Origin: Gammaproteobacteria bacterium
GTDB lineage: Bacteria; Pseudomonadota; Gammaproteobacteria; Pseudomonadales; Porticoccaceae
Assembly (NCBI GenBank): GCA_016191205.1
Contig: JACPPB010000060.1
Span: 1 to 59,556, forward strand
Reading direction: 5' to 3'
DNA: 59,556 nt
Part shown: positions 20,644-30,272 of the stretch, piece after piece
How positions within the stretch are numbered: position 1 is the first letter of the stretch
Layout: every line of letters starts with the position of its first letter
Program-made: the position numbers and the translations under genes
Notes under the pieces: generated by a model
Told to the model about the DNA's origin: nothing
Seen by the model: the letters and a program-made list of their open reading frames with translations, nothing else
Databases searched by the model: none

Positions 20644-21120
20644 ATGGCTCGCGGCATCAATAAAGTCATTTTGATTGGCAATCTCGGCAACGATCCGGAG
20701 ACCCGCTACCTGCCGAGCGGCGGGGCGGTGACCAACATCACCCTGGCCACGTCCGAAGGTTGGCGCGACAAGCAGACCAACGAACAGAAAGAGCGCACCG
20801 AGTGGCACCGGGTGGTGTTTTTCAACAAACTCGCGGAGATCGCCGGCGAGTACCTCAAGAAGGGTTCCAAGGTGTATATCGAAGGTTCTCTGCGCACCCG
20901 CCAATGGGAGAAGGATGGCCAGAAGCACTACACCACCGAGATCGTCGCGAATGAGATGCAGATGCTGGACGGACGCGGCGGCAGCGCGTCCACCGGTCAG
21001 CAGGGCGGCGACTTCAGCGCTCCGCCACGCGCGGCGCAGGCGAGCGGCAGCGCGGGCGCTGTCCCGACCGGTCCGGCCCCCACCAGCTTCGACAATTTCG
21101 ATGACGATATTCCGTTTTAG
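20644..21120 (+). CDS. ssb: Single-stranded DNA-binding protein
   Basis: 158-aa SSB. The N-terminal OB fold (residues 1-110) begins [19 protein letters not shown] and includes [24 protein letters not shown] and [14 protein letters not shown] Gly/Ala/Ser/Pro-rich linker leads to the acidic tip DDDIPF that recruits replication and repair partners. Preceded by GAGAGGGGATTCTGGCG as ribosome-binding region. It ends with a TAG stop, so TAG is a terminator in this genome. Downstream of the MFS gene, upstream of cysC with a 36-nt gap. Confidence 0.97.
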   Translation: MARGINKVILIGNLGNDPETRYLPSGGAVTNITLATSEGWRDKQTNEQKERTEWHRVVFFNKLAEIAGEYLKKGSKVYIEGSLRTRQWEKDGQKHYTTEIVANEMQMLDGRGGSASTGQQGGDFSAPPRAAQASGSAGAVPTGPAPTSFDNFDDDIPF

Positions 21121-21156
21121 TCCGGCCCGGTTTGCCGGCTCCGTGAACACTTGCGC

Positions 21157-21750
21157 GTGAGTACCAATCTGACCTGGCACCAGGCGGCGGTGTCGAAAGA
21201 CGATCGTGCGCGTCAGAAACGCCAGAAGCCCTGCGTGATCTGGTTTACGGGGCTCAGTGGCGCGGGCAAATCGACCCTGGCAAACGCGCTGGAGCGGGCG
21301 CTCTTCGAGCGCGGCCATCACTGCTATCTGCTGGACGGCGACAACGTCCGCCACGGTCTCAACAGGGATCTGGGCTTCAGCGACGCCGATCGGGTCGAAA
21401 ACATCCGGCGCATCGCCGAGGTGGCGAAGCTGCTCGTCGATGCCGGTTTGATCGCCATGACGGCGTTCATCTCGCCGTTTCGCGCCGACCGTCAGCTCGC
21501 CCGCGATTTGCTGCCCGCGGACGAATTCATCGAGGTGCATGTCGCCACATCCCTCGCGGTCTGCGAGCAGCGCGACCCCAAGGGTCTCTATCGCAAGGCC
21601 CGCGCCGGGCAGATTCCCAACTTCACCGGCATCGATTCCGCGTACGAAGCGCCAGTGAACCCCGAATTGGTGGTTGATACCGGGGCGGAGGATCTCGACG
21701 GCTGCGTGCAAAGCCTGCTGGCGTACCTGGAGCAGCGCGGCATTTTTTAA
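21157..21750 (+). CDS. cysC: Adenylylsulfate (APS) kinase
   Basis: About 197 aa from GTG 21157 (a TTG two codons upstream is possible). It phosphorylates APS to PAPS. Walker A is GLSGAGKST, then [17 protein letters not shown] and the family motif FISPFRADR with the Ser that is phosphorylated in the enzyme; [14 protein letters not shown] and [11 protein letters not shown] complete the pattern. No cysD/cysN sulfate adenylyltransferase is in the window, so this is a stand-alone kinase. PAPS could serve assimilation or sulfation of a surface product; the nearby manC and galU make sulfated glycan one possibility, not shown by sequence. Confidence 0.93.
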   Translation: MSTNLTWHQAAVSKDDRARQKRQKPCVIWFTGLSGAGKSTLANALERALFERGHHCYLLDGDNVRHGLNRDLGFSDADRVENIRRIAEVAKLLVDAGLIAMTAFISPFRADRQLARDLLPADEFIEVHVATSLAVCEQRDPKGLYRKARAGQIPNFTGIDSAYEAPVNPELVVDTGAEDLDGCVQSLLAYLEQRGIF

Positions 21751-21776
21751 GGGCGACTTGCTTTAAGGGCGACTTG
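21746..21776 (+). repeat. 15-bp direct repeat at the cysC stop
   Basis: TTTAAGGGCGACTTG occurs at 21746-21760 and again at 21762-21776, separated by one base. The first copy contains the cysC stop codon. It looks like a small replication-slippage duplication. No function is suggested. Confidence 0.7.
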
Positions 21777-21929
21777 GCTGTCCCGGGGAGCGAGCGTGAT
21801 TGCGCTTCCTCCCACCCCCGATTCCTGTCGTATCAAACCGCTTCCTGCCACCGAACCTGCTTGCGGCTGAACGGAAATGCGCCGTTCAGCCGCTCGGGAC
21901 TGCCGCATCCCGGTGTTGCCACACCCTTA

Positions 21930-22012
21930 ACCGGCTGCGGAAAAAAACGTCGCGAGAGCGCGCGCAATGCGCAACGAAGCAGATGGCGCCAGCCGCGGAT
22001 TGCGCAGCCGGT
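21930..22012. repeat. 83-bp MITE-like element with terminal inverted repeats (copy B)
   Basis: Left end ACCGGCTGCG (21930-21939) and right end CGCAGCCGGT (22003-22012) are perfect inverted repeats. The interior holds GCGCAACGAAGCAGATGG (21969-21986), the exact reverse complement of the core of copy A near 13507. It lies between the convergent genes cysC and fabB, ending 5 nt before the fabB stop, and has no coding capacity. It may also fold as a long hairpin and act as a transcription barrier. Confidence 0.7.
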
Positions 22013-22017
22013 CAGGT

Positions 22018-23238
22018 TCAGTCGCCGCGATACCGCTGCAATACAAGGCTGGCGTTGGTGCCGCCGAAACCGAAACTGTTCGACATCACCCGCTCCAGTT
22101 CGACGCCGTCGATACGCTGCCGGACGATGTTGGCAGCGGCGACTTCGGGATCGAGGTTGTCGATATTGGCCGACGCGGCGATAAAGCCGTGGCGCATCAT
22201 CAGCAGACTGAACAGGGCTTCATGCACCCCGGCCGCGCCCAGTGAATGCCCCGACAGCGACTTGGTCGAGCTGATGGGCGGGGTCCGGGGGCCGAAGACT
22301 TCCAGAATGGCCCCGATTTCCTTGACGTCGCCCACCGGCGTGCTGGTGCCGTGGGTGTTGATGTAGTCGATCGAACCGTTCACCGTCGCCAGCGCCTGCC
22401 GCATGCAGCGCACCGCGCCTTCGCCGGAGGGCGCGACCATGTCGTAACCGTCGGAGGTCGCGCCGTAGCCGACGATCTCGGCGTAAATGGTGGCGCCGCG
22501 CGCGCGCGCGTGTTCGAGTTCCTCGACCACGAAACAGCCGCCGCCGCAGGACATCACGAAGCCGTCGCGGTCCACGTCATAGGGCCGCGAGGCGCGTTCC
22601 GGGGTGTCGTTGAAGCGGGTCGACAGCGCGCCCATGGCGTCGAACATGCTGACCATGGACCAGTGCTCTTCCTCCGCGCCGCCGGCGAACAGGATGTCCT
22701 GCTTGCCGAGCTGGATCTGCTCCACCGCCGAGCCGATGCAATGGGCGCTGGTGGCGCAGGCGGACGAGATGCTGATATTGAGCCCCTTGATGTGGAACGG
22801 CGTGGCCAGGCAGGCCGATACCGTGCTGCTCATGATCTGGGTGACGCGATAGGGCCCGATGCGCTTCACGCCTTTCTCGCGCAGGGTGTCCACGGATTCC
22901 AGAAATTTTTCCCCGGAAATACCGCCGGAACCCATGATGATGCCGGTGCGGGGATTGGAGACATCCGCCGGCGTGAGGCCGGAGTCGACAATGGCCTGCT
23001 GCATGGCGACATAGCCATAGACCGCGGCCGTGCTCATGAAGCGCAGATGCTTGCGGTCGATGATATCCGTGGGATCCAGATCGATCTGTCCCGCGATCTG
23101 GCTCTTCATCCCCATCTCGCGATAAATGGGCATCGGACGGATCCCCGACCGGCCTTCACGCAGGGAGCGGGTGACCGAGTCGACATCGTTGCCCAGGCAT
23201 GACACCACCCCCATGCCGGTAATTACCGCTCGTCTCAT
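22018..23238 (-). CDS. fabB: FabB, beta-ketoacyl-ACP synthase I
   Basis: 406-aa condensing enzyme of type II fatty acid synthesis, needed to elongate the cis-3-decenoyl product of FabA toward unsaturated fatty acids. Catalytic Cys161 lies in [10 protein letters not shown]; active-site His296 is in THGTST and His331 in SGHSLGAAG, with Lys326 just before. The N-terminus [13 protein letters not shown] and the C-terminal [13 protein letters not shown] are typical of KAS I. Downstream of fabA on the minus strand with a 65-nt gap, hence an operon. FabA-FabB pairs are a gammaproteobacterial trait. Confidence 0.95.
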   Translation of the reverse strand: MRRAVITGMGVVSCLGNDVDSVTRSLREGRSGIRPMPIYREMGMKSQIAGQIDLDPTDIIDRKHLRFMSTAAVYGYVAMQQAIVDSGLTPADVSNPRTGIIMGSGGISGEKFLESVDTLREKGVKRIGPYRVTQIMSSTVSACLATPFHIKGLNISISSACATSAHCIGSAVEQIQLGKQDILFAGGAEEEHWSMVSMFDAMGALSTRFNDTPERASRPYDVDRDGFVMSCGGGCFVVEELEHARARGATIYAEIVGYGATSDGYDMVAPSGEGAVRCMRQALATVNGSIDYINTHGTSTPVGDVKEIGAILEVFGPRTPPISSTKSLSGHSLGAAGVHEALFSLLMMRHGFIAASANIDNLDPEVAAANIVRQRIDGVELERVMSNSFGFGGTNASLVLQRYRGD

Positions 23239-23303
23239 GGAGTGCCTCTCGGGTGGTGGTGGGGCGGGAAATTGGCCGGCATTGTAAGGGAAGCCGGTGG
23301 TCG

Positions 23304-23864
23304 CTAAAAGTTGTCGGTGGATTTGAAAATGCCGACCCGGAGATCCTTGGCAGTGTAGATTTCGCGGCCATCCACCGCGACCGAGCCGTCGGCGATCGCC
23401 ATGACGAGCTTGCGCTCAACCATGCGGGATATGTCGAGCCGGTAGGTCACCTTCCCCGCGGTAGGCAGTACCTGTCCGAAAAACTTCACTTCGCCGGAGC
23501 CGAGCGCGCGGCCGTGACCGTCGTTGCCGCGCCAGGTGAGAAAGAATCCGGTCAGTTGCCAGAGGGCATCGAGGCCGAGGCAGCCCGGCATCACCGGGTC
23601 GCCGACGAAGTGGCAGCCAAAGAACCACAGATCGGGATTGATATCGAGTTCCGCGATCACATGGCCCTTGCCATGCGTGCCGCCGGTCGAATCGATATGA
23701 GTGATCCGGTCCACCAGCAGCATCTGGCCGTCGGGCAGGCGTGCCGCATGGGCGCCAAACAGTTCCCCGCGCGCGCAAGCCAGCAGTTCAGCGCGCGTGA
23801 AGCTCCTCTGCCGGCCGCGGATGGCGGTGTCTTCCTGGAGGGAGGTGGACGTTGGAGCGGGCAT
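23304..23864 (-). CDS. fabA: FabA, 3-hydroxydecanoyl-ACP dehydratase/isomerase
   Basis: 186-aa hotdog-fold enzyme that dehydrates 3-hydroxydecanoyl-ACP and isomerises trans-2 to cis-3-decenoyl-ACP, the branch point to unsaturated fatty acids. Catalytic His85 is in [20 protein letters not shown] and catalytic Asp at 99 in the same block, equivalent to His70/Asp84 of E. coli. The N-terminus is about 14 residues longer than in E. coli; a shorter start is not obvious. First gene of fabA-fabB. I could not identify a convincing FabR or FadR operator upstream. Confidence 0.95.
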   Translation of the reverse strand: MPAPTSTSLQEDTAIRGRQRSFTRAELLACARGELFGAHAARLPDGQMLLVDRITHIDSTGGTHGKGHVIAELDINPDLWFFGCHFVGDPVMPGCLGLDALWQLTGFFLTWRGNDGHGRALGSGEVKFFGQVLPTAGKVTYRLDISRMVERKLVMAIADGSVAVDGREIYTAKDLRVGIFKSTDNF

Positions 23865-24084
23865 CGGTTTCTCGGGTTGCCGTTATGTGTCGGCCATTTT
23901 ACGCGACCTGCGACCCGCCCGCAGCGCGCCATTGTGAGAGCCTTGGCTTTCTCCGCGCGGGCCATATGCAAACGCGCAAATGCTGCGTTAAGGTAGCCGC
24001 CGCGCCCTGACAGTGGTGCACAAACGCCTGACCGCGGGACGCCGGTGCAGGATGTCGACCGCAATCGCCCGTCAAGGAATTGCC

Positions 24085-24918
24085 ATGATCAAGAAATGCC
24101 TGTTTCCGGTCGCCGGATATGGAACCCGCTTCCTGCCTGCCACCAAGTCCATGCCCAAGGAAATGCTGCCCGTGGTCAACAAACCCCTGGTGCAGTACGG
24201 CGTTGAAGAGGCGCTGGCGGCCGGACTGAACGAGATCTGCTTTGTCACCGGCCGTGGCAAGCGCTCGATTCACGATCACTTCGACATCAGCTACGAACTT
24301 GAGCACCAGATCGCCGGGACCGACAAGGAAGATTACCTGATCGAAATCCGCAAGGTGATCAACAGCGGCCGCTTCGCATCGACCCGGCAACTGGAAATGA
24401 AAGGGCTGGGCCATGCAATCCTCACCGGCGAGTTGCTGGTGGGCAATCAGCCGTTCGGGGTGATTCTGGCGGATGACCTGTGCTTCAACGATGACGTCGG
24501 GGTCATGGCGCAGCTGGTCGATATCTATCGCCGCACCGGCAGTACCGTGGTGGCGATTCAGGAGGTCGAGGAAAAGGACGTGTCCAAATTCGGCATCATT
24601 GCCGGCATTGAAGAGGAGCCCGGCCTTTACCGTGTGACCGACATGGTCGAAAAGCCCGCGCCGAGCGAAGCGCCCAGCAATCTCGCCATCATCGGCCGCT
24701 ACGTCCTGTCGCCGTTCATTTTCGAGGTGTTGCGTCACACGCCGCCGGGCAAGAACGGTGAAGTCCAGCTGACCGACGCGCTGCTGACGCTGGCGCGGAC
24801 CAGCAAGGTGCTGGCCTACAAATTCAAGGGTCAGCGCTTTGACTGCGGCAGCGTCGGCGGCTTTGTCGATGCCACCAACCACGTCTATCAGAACATCTAT
24901 CTCAAGGGACGCAAATGA
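24085..24918 (+). CDS. galU: GalU, UTP-glucose-1-phosphate uridylyltransferase
   Basis: 277 aa from ATG 24085, with AAGGA six nt upstream. It makes UDP-glucose for surface polysaccharides and osmolytes. Typical segments: KCLFPVAGYGTRFLPATKSMPKEMLPVVNKP at the N-terminus (nucleotide-binding loop), QYGVEEALAAG, GLGHAIL, FGVILADDLC with the metal-binding DD, VEKP, NLAIIGRYVL and FDCGSVGGFVDA. The gene overlaps the phosphomannomutase start by 4 nt (ATGA), so both are co-translated for nucleotide-sugar supply. Confidence 0.95.
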   Translation: MIKKCLFPVAGYGTRFLPATKSMPKEMLPVVNKPLVQYGVEEALAAGLNEICFVTGRGKRSIHDHFDISYELEHQIAGTDKEDYLIEIRKVINSGRFASTRQLEMKGLGHAILTGELLVGNQPFGVILADDLCFNDDVGVMAQLVDIYRRTGSTVVAIQEVEEKDVSKFGIIAGIEEEPGLYRVTDMVEKPAPSEAPSNLAIIGRYVLSPFIFEVLRHTPPGKNGEVQLTDALLTLARTSKVLAYKFKGQRFDCGSVGGFVDATNHVYQNIYLKGRK

Positions 24919-26270
24919 CGTCGGCGCTCACCTGCTTCAAAGCCTATGACGTGCGCGGTCGCGTTCCCGAACAGCTGAACGAGGACATCGCCTACCGCAT
25001 CGGTCGCGCCTTCGCGGTCCATCTGGGTGCACGCACCCTTGTCGTCGGTCACGACATCCGCCTGACCAGCCCGGCCCTGTGCGACGCGGCGGTGGCAGGC
25101 ATTCGCGATGCGGGCTGCGATGTGGTGCATATCGGGCAGTGCGGTACCGAGGAAATTTACTTCGCCACCTTCCACGGCGGCTACGACGGCGGCCTGGTGG
25201 TCACCGCCAGCCACAATCCCAAGGACTTCAACGGCATGAAGTTCGTGCGCGAAGGCGCGCGTCCGATCAGCGGCGATGCGGGGCTGCCCGAGATCCAGGC
25301 GCTGGCGGAGGCGGCGGATTTTCCGGCGGCCGAACGCCAGGGTACGCTGCGCCACGCCAGCGACAAGCGCGCCTACATCGACCACCTGCTGACCTACGTG
25401 GATAAATCCGCGCTGCGGCCGCTCAAGGTGGTGGTCAATGCGGGCAACGGCGGTGCCGGCGCCGTCATCGATCTGCTGGAGCCGCAGCTGCCGCTGGAGT
25501 TCATCAAGCTCCAGCACGCGCCCGACGGCCACTTTCCCCACGGCGTGCCCAACCCGCTGCTCGAGGAAAACCGCGCGGCCACTGCCGACGCCGTGCGCGC
25601 GAGCGGCGCCGATCTGGGGATCGCCTGGGACGGCGACTTCGACCGCTGTTTCTTCTTCGACGAGCGCGGCGATTTCGTCGAGGGCTATTACGTCGTCGGC
25701 CTGCTCGCGGAAGCCTTTCTGCGCAAGTACGGCGGCGGCGCCATCGTGCACGACCCGCGCCTGATCTGGAACACCACCGACATCGTCGCGCGGTTCGGCG
25801 GCCGGGCGGTGCAGAGTCGTACCGGCCATGCCTTCATCAAACAGGTGATGCGCGATCACGACGCTCTCTACGGTGGCGAGATGAGCGCGCACCATTATTT
25901 TCGCGACTTCGCCTATTGCGACAGCGGCATGATTCCCTGGCTGCTGGTGGTGGAGCTGTTGTCCCGGCGCCGGCAGCCGTTGTCCGAGCTGCTGGAGGAG
26001 CGCCAGCGCGCCTATCCGGTGAGCGGCGAAATCAACCGTCCGGTCGCGGATCCGCAGGCGGTGCTCGACGCCATCGCCCGCCGCTACGGGAGCGGAGGCG
26101 GCGTGCTCGATACCATGGACGGCATCGGGATCAGCTTCGCGGACTGGCGTTTCAATGTACGCATGTCGAATACCGAGCCGCTGCTGCGCCTGAATGTGGA
26201 GAGTCGCGGCGATCACGCGCTGATGGCGGCGAAAACCGCCGAGTTGCTGGCGCTGCTGGATGGCGGCTGA
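24915..26270 (+). CDS. manB: Phosphomannomutase (CpsG/ManB type)
   Basis: 451-aa alpha-D-phosphohexomutase converting mannose-6-P to mannose-1-P. The N-terminal AYDVRGRVPEQL is characteristic of CpsG. The phosphoserine loop is VTASHNPKDFNGMKF (about residues 95-109), the metal-binding loop WDGDFDRCFFFDERG and the sugar-specificity loop GGEMSAHHYFRDF; the C-terminal phosphate loop RMSNTEPLLRLN is intact. Together with manC at 16652-18067 it supplies GDP-mannose. Coupled to galU and convergent with pgi (42-nt gap). Confidence 0.93.
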   Translation: MTSALTCFKAYDVRGRVPEQLNEDIAYRIGRAFAVHLGARTLVVGHDIRLTSPALCDAAVAGIRDAGCDVVHIGQCGTEEIYFATFHGGYDGGLVVTASHNPKDFNGMKFVREGARPISGDAGLPEIQALAEAADFPAAERQGTLRHASDKRAYIDHLLTYVDKSALRPLKVVVNAGNGGAGAVIDLLEPQLPLEFIKLQHAPDGHFPHGVPNPLLEENRAATADAVRASGADLGIAWDGDFDRCFFFDERGDFVEGYYVVGLLAEAFLRKYGGGAIVHDPRLIWNTTDIVARFGGRAVQSRTGHAFIKQVMRDHDALYGGEMSAHHYFRDFAYCDSGMIPWLLVVELLSRRRQPLSELLEERQRAYPVSGEINRPVADPQAVLDAIARRYGSGGGVLDTMDGIGISFADWRFNVRMSNTEPLLRLNVESRGDHALMAAKTAELLALLDGG

Positions 26271-26312
26271 GGAAAAAAACAGTTCATTACCGCGCGCCGC
26301 GCGGACAGCGGA

Positions 26313-27944
26313 TCAGTCCGAACACGAACCCGCGCTGTTCCACCGCGCCATGAGGGCGCGGGTGGAGCTGTCGTAGGCGCTCGCGTCCGCGCCGGCCAGT
26401 GCCGCGCCGATCGCACTCGCCGCCTGCTTGCCCAATTCGACGCCCCACTGATCGAACGCGTTGATGCCCCAGATCACACTCTGCACATAGACGCTGTGTT
26501 CGTAGAGCGCCAGCAGGGCGCCCAGGCAGGCGGGCTCGTGGGCGGCGAGCACCAGCGTGTTGCTTGGGCGATCGCCGGGCACTTCCCGGTGGCGAGCCAG
26601 AAATGCGGCCTCTGCGCCGGAGTGCCCGGCCGCAAGTAATTCCTTCTCCAGCGCGGCGCGATCCTGGCCCATCATCAGCGTCCGGCTCTGCGCCAGGCAG
26701 TTGGCGTAGAGCAAGCGGTGCTGTTCCGCGTCACAGTGCGGAGTCGCGGTGACGATGAAGTCCGCCGGCACGGTTTGCGTGCCCTGGAGCAGCAGTTGAT
26801 GAAAGGAGTGCTGACCGTTGGTCTCCTCGCTGCCCCAAATGATCGCCCCGGTCTGGAAGGCGAGTTCACTGCCGTCCTGAGCAACCCGCTTGCCGAGGCT
26901 TTCCATCATCAGTTGCTGCAAATAGTCGGGCAGGTGGCGCAGGCCGTGCACATAAGGCAGTACGGCGCGGGTTCCGTGATGCCAGAAATTGATCTGCCAG
27001 ACGCTCAGCAGTCCATGCAGCATCGGCAGATTGGTGCGCAAGGATGCCGTGCGAAAGTGCTGGTCCATGGCCTGGGCGCCGGCGAGCAGCTCGGTAAAGA
27101 TATCCGGTCCGAGCGCGACGGCAACCGGGAATCCCATGGCCGACCACAGTGAATAACGGCCGCCGATCCATTCGCCCAGGGTAAGGATGCGGTCGTCGTC
27201 GATGCCCCAGGCGCGCGCCCGCTCGGGCTTGCTGGTGATGGCCACGCAATGCTTGCCGATGTCGGTGATCCCGCCGGCGCGCAGCCAGCGTTGGGCCAGG
27301 TCCGCATTCGACAGGGTTTCCAGGGTCGAAAAGCTTTTCGACGCGAGCACAAATACGGTGGTGGCGGGCACGCAGCGCGACAGCACCCCGGCGAGCGCGC
27401 TGCTGTCCAGGTTTGCCGCGAAGTGGACGCGCGGCGACACCGCGCAGCGTTCCGGAAACGCCGAGACCACCAGACGTGGGCCCAGGTCCGAGCCGCCGAT
27501 GCCGAGATGCACCAGGTCGGTGATGACCTGCCCGGTGGCGCCGCGGATTTCACCTGCCCGCAGCGCTTGCGCCAGCGCCAGCATCCGTGCCCGGCTCTGT
27601 TCCATCTCGCGGCCGATGGCGGCATCGGGGGCCACGCCGCGCAGTGCGGGGTGCAGGGCCGCACGCTGTTCGGAGCGGTTCACCGGCGCGCCCGCAAACA
27701 GCGCGGCAAGCTGCCGCGGCAGCTCGGCGGTGGCGGCGAGTTCCTCCAGCAAACCCAATGTCGTGTCGGTGCAATGGTTCTTGGAATAGTCGAGGTAGAT
27801 GCCCGCCGCGGTCGCGTGGCAGCGCTCCCCGCGCGCTGGATCAGCGGCGAACAGGTCGTTGAGCGTGGTGCCGGCAAAGCTTGTGCGATGTGCGCTGAGG
27901 GCGCGCCAGGCGGCGCTGCTGTCGATGCTGGATCGCTGGGTCAT
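26313..27944 (-). CDS. pgi: Glucose-6-phosphate isomerase
   Basis: 543-aa phosphoglucose isomerase linking glucose-6-P and fructose-6-P. The PGI signatures are clear: HLGIGGSDLGPRLVV near residue 145, FVLASKSFSTLET, GGRYSLWSAMGFPVA, the active-site region WGSEETNGQHSFHQLLLQGT and the C-terminal QWGVELGKQ with the catalytic Lys. The length fits the bacterial family (about 549 aa). It lies 35 nt downstream of ispB on the same strand, and its product feeds the manC/manB and galU branches encoded nearby. Confidence 0.95.
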   Translation of the reverse strand: MTQRSSIDSSAAWRALSAHRTSFAGTTLNDLFAADPARGERCHATAAGIYLDYSKNHCTDTTLGLLEELAATAELPRQLAALFAGAPVNRSEQRAALHPALRGVAPDAAIGREMEQSRARMLALAQALRAGEIRGATGQVITDLVHLGIGGSDLGPRLVVSAFPERCAVSPRVHFAANLDSSALAGVLSRCVPATTVFVLASKSFSTLETLSNADLAQRWLRAGGITDIGKHCVAITSKPERARAWGIDDDRILTLGEWIGGRYSLWSAMGFPVAVALGPDIFTELLAGAQAMDQHFRTASLRTNLPMLHGLLSVWQINFWHHGTRAVLPYVHGLRHLPDYLQQLMMESLGKRVAQDGSELAFQTGAIIWGSEETNGQHSFHQLLLQGTQTVPADFIVTATPHCDAEQHRLLYANCLAQSRTLMMGQDRAALEKELLAAGHSGAEAAFLARHREVPGDRPSNTLVLAAHEPACLGALLALYEHSVYVQSVIWGINAFDQWGVELGKQAASAIGAALAGADASAYDSSTRALMARWNSAGSCSD

Positions 27945-27979
27945 GGTGTTACATCACCGCGCGGCGGGGCGCCACTGTC

Positions 27980-28942
27980 TCAGAAGTCGCGCCTGGCGGC
28001 AAATTCCGCGAGTTCGCATAAAGCCTGTTGCTGGGACGATGCCGGCAGGGGCGCCAGTGCCGCCAGCGCCCGGTCCGCCTGCTGGCGCGCCACGGCCAGG
28101 GTGTAATCGAGGGCACCGCAGGCGCCGACGATGCGCAGGACTTCGGGTAGCGCGGCGCCCTGGCGGTTGGCAACGGCATCGCGAATCAGGGTGGCGTCGG
28201 CGGGGGGCGCGGTGCGCAGCGCGTGGATCAGCGGCAGCGTCATCTTGCCTTCGGCCAGATCGTCGCCGATGTTCTTGCCCAGTTGCCCGGCGTCGCCGCC
28301 GTAGTCGAGGGCATCATCCACCAGTTGAAACGCCATGCCGAGGTGATGCCCGTAGTTTTGCAACGCCGTGACAATGGTGGCGTCGGCCCCGGTGAGCAGG
28401 GCGCCGGTCCGGGCCGCCGCCTGAAAGAGCTCGGCAGTCTTTTTGCGGATCACTTCGGTATACGCGGGCTCGTCGAGTTCGGCGTTGCCGGCATTGAGCA
28501 GTTGCTGGACCTCTCCCTCGGAAATGGTGTTGGTGGTATCGGCCAACACGCGCATGACCGCCATGTTGCCGATGCGCACCATGAGCTGAAAGGCGCGGGA
28601 ATACAGAAAATCACCGACCAGAACCGTCGCCGCATTGCCGTACTGGTTGTTGGCGGTATGGCGGCCGCGGCGCAACTCCGAGGTGTCCACCACGTCGTCG
28701 TGCAACAGGGTCGCGGTGTGAATCAGTTCGATCACCGTGGCCAGCAACACATGCTGGTCACTGGCGTAACCGCAGGCACGGGCGCTCAGCAGGGCCACGA
28801 TGGGGCGCAGGCGCTTGCCGCCCGCCGTGATCAGATAGGTGCCGATTTCCTCGACCAGACCGACGTCGGAATTGAGTTCAGTGATGATGAGCTGGTTGAC
28901 CGCTTCCATGTCGGATTTGACGACGTCCAGAAATGGCAGCAT
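27980..28942 (-). CDS. ispB: IspB, octaprenyl (polyprenyl) diphosphate synthase
   Basis: 320 aa from the ATG at 28942; an upstream in-frame start would add 20 atypical residues. It makes the isoprenoid side chain of ubiquinone/menaquinone. The first Asp-rich motif is LLHDDVVDTSELRRG, the second QLVDDALDYGG; GGKRLRPIVALLSA and GDDLAEGKMTLPLIHAL also match. In E. coli and Pseudomonas ispB lies directly upstream of and divergent from rplU; here it has moved next to pgi, while rplU faces nudC. Chain length (C40 or other) cannot be read from sequence with certainty. Confidence 0.93.
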   Translation of the reverse strand: MLPFLDVVKSDMEAVNQLIITELNSDVGLVEEIGTYLITAGGKRLRPIVALLSARACGYASDQHVLLATVIELIHTATLLHDDVVDTSELRRGRHTANNQYGNAATVLVGDFLYSRAFQLMVRIGNMAVMRVLADTTNTISEGEVQQLLNAGNAELDEPAYTEVIRKKTAELFQAAARTGALLTGADATIVTALQNYGHHLGMAFQLVDDALDYGGDAGQLGKNIGDDLAEGKMTLPLIHALRTAPPADATLIRDAVANRQGAALPEVLRIVGACGALDYTLAVARQQADRALAALAPLPASSQQQALCELAEFAARRDF

Positions 28943-29178
28943 GGAGCACAACGGCGCGGGGGGAGGCGCGGAAATGCTAGGTGTGGCTCCGGCGGCTGTC
29001 AAGGAAACAAGGTTCGGAAACCCGGTTGGCGGGAATAAAGTTCGCCACGCGCGGTCGCCGGGAGCGCCACGCCGCGCTGGGTGGCGAGCCGTGGTCGGGG
29101 TAAGCTTCGGAATCCGGGCCGGTCGGTTGCAGGCAATCCGACGGCTCCTGCCGCTGTTTTTGATGCGAGGGAATTCCC

Positions 29179-30219
29179 ATGAAAGTCTTTACCACCATTC
29201 CCCAGGACAATCTGCGCAAGGTGCCGGCAGCCGCGCGCGCCATCGAGGCGGCGGGCTACGACGGCATCATGACCATGGAGAACGCCCATGAGCCGTTCCT
29301 GCCGCTGGCGGTGGCAGCCACCGTCACCGAGCGTGTGGAGTTGATCACCGGCATCGCCATCGCCTTTGCCCGCAGTCCCATGGTGGTTGCCAATGCGGGC
29401 TGGGATTTGCAGGCGGCGGCGCCCGGACGCGTGGTGCTGGGTCTGGGCAGCCAGATCAAGGCCCACAACGAGCATCGCTTCAGTGTGCCCTGGTCGGCGC
29501 CGGCGCCGCGCATGCGCGAATATGTACAGGCGCTGCGTGCGATCTGGGCCTGCTGGAAAGGACAGGGGCCGCTGGAGTTTCGTGGCGAGCACTACCGCTT
29601 CACCCTGATGACGCCGAATTTCGTGCCCGAAAATTTTCCGGGACCGCCGCCCGCCGTCACCATCGCGGCCGTGGGTCCGGCCATGCTGCGAGTGGCCGGC
29701 GAGGTCTGCGACGGCGTGCGACTGCATCCGTTCTGTACCCGCGCTTATCTGGAACAGGTGGTGTTGCCGGAACTCGCCACCGGCTGGGCGCGCGGCGGGC
29801 GCCAGAGGGAGCATTTCGAAATCTCGGGCGGCGGTTTTATCGCCACCGGGCCGGATGACGAAGCCGTCGCCAGGATGGTCGAGTGGGTGCGCTACCGGGT
29901 GGCGTTCTACGCTTCCACGCCGGCTTACTGGCCGGTGCTGGCCCAACACGGGCTGGAGGAGCTGGGCGCCAAACTCAACCGCATGACCAAGGCGGGGCAG
30001 TGGGACAGGATTGCGGCGGAAATTCCGGACGACGTGGTGAATCTGTTTGCCGCGATCGGCCGCCACGACGAGATTGCCGTCGCCATCGCAAAACGCTTTG
30101 GTGGCGCGTCCGACGCCATCTTCGCCAGTGTCGCGACCGCGATGCCGGCGGATCTGCCGCCGGACCTGGTACAGGATATCCGCCGTCTTCCCGCGGTGTT
30201 TACGGGCTTTCGGCGCTGA
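29179..30219 (+). CDS. LLM-class (luciferase-like) oxidoreductase, probably F420- or flavin-dependent
   Basis: 346-aa TIM-barrel protein of the bacterial luciferase superfamily. Visible family features: AIEAAGYDGIMTMENAHEPF near the N-terminus, VELITGIAIAFARSPMVVANAGWDLQAAAPGRVVLGLGSQI, the MREYVQALRAIWACWKG and FRGEHYRFTLM block, and VTIAAVGPAMLRVAGEVCDGV. The pattern resembles the F420-dependent TIGR03617 group, but cofactor choice (F420 or FMN) is not determined by motif alone, and no F420 synthesis genes are in the window. Divergent from ispB with a 236-nt gap and convergent with the alcohol dehydrogenase. Substrate unknown. Confidence 0.8.
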   Translation: MKVFTTIPQDNLRKVPAAARAIEAAGYDGIMTMENAHEPFLPLAVAATVTERVELITGIAIAFARSPMVVANAGWDLQAAAPGRVVLGLGSQIKAHNEHRFSVPWSAPAPRMREYVQALRAIWACWKGQGPLEFRGEHYRFTLMTPNFVPENFPGPPPAVTIAAVGPAMLRVAGEVCDGVRLHPFCTRAYLEQVVLPELATGWARGGRQREHFEISGGGFIATGPDDEAVARMVEWVRYRVAFYASTPAYWPVLAQHGLEELGAKLNRMTKAGQWDRIAAEIPDDVVNLFAAIGRHDEIAVAIAKRFGGASDAIFASVATAMPADLPPDLVQDIRRLPAVFTGFRR

Positions 30220-30272
30220 GGAAGTCGCGGTAAGCGGCGCGCCGGGCAGCGCCGTTTACCGCGGACGGGAAT

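Noticed and set aside
23865..24084. FabR/FadR operator upstream of fabA
   Set aside because: No segment resembled the known operators well enough to report.
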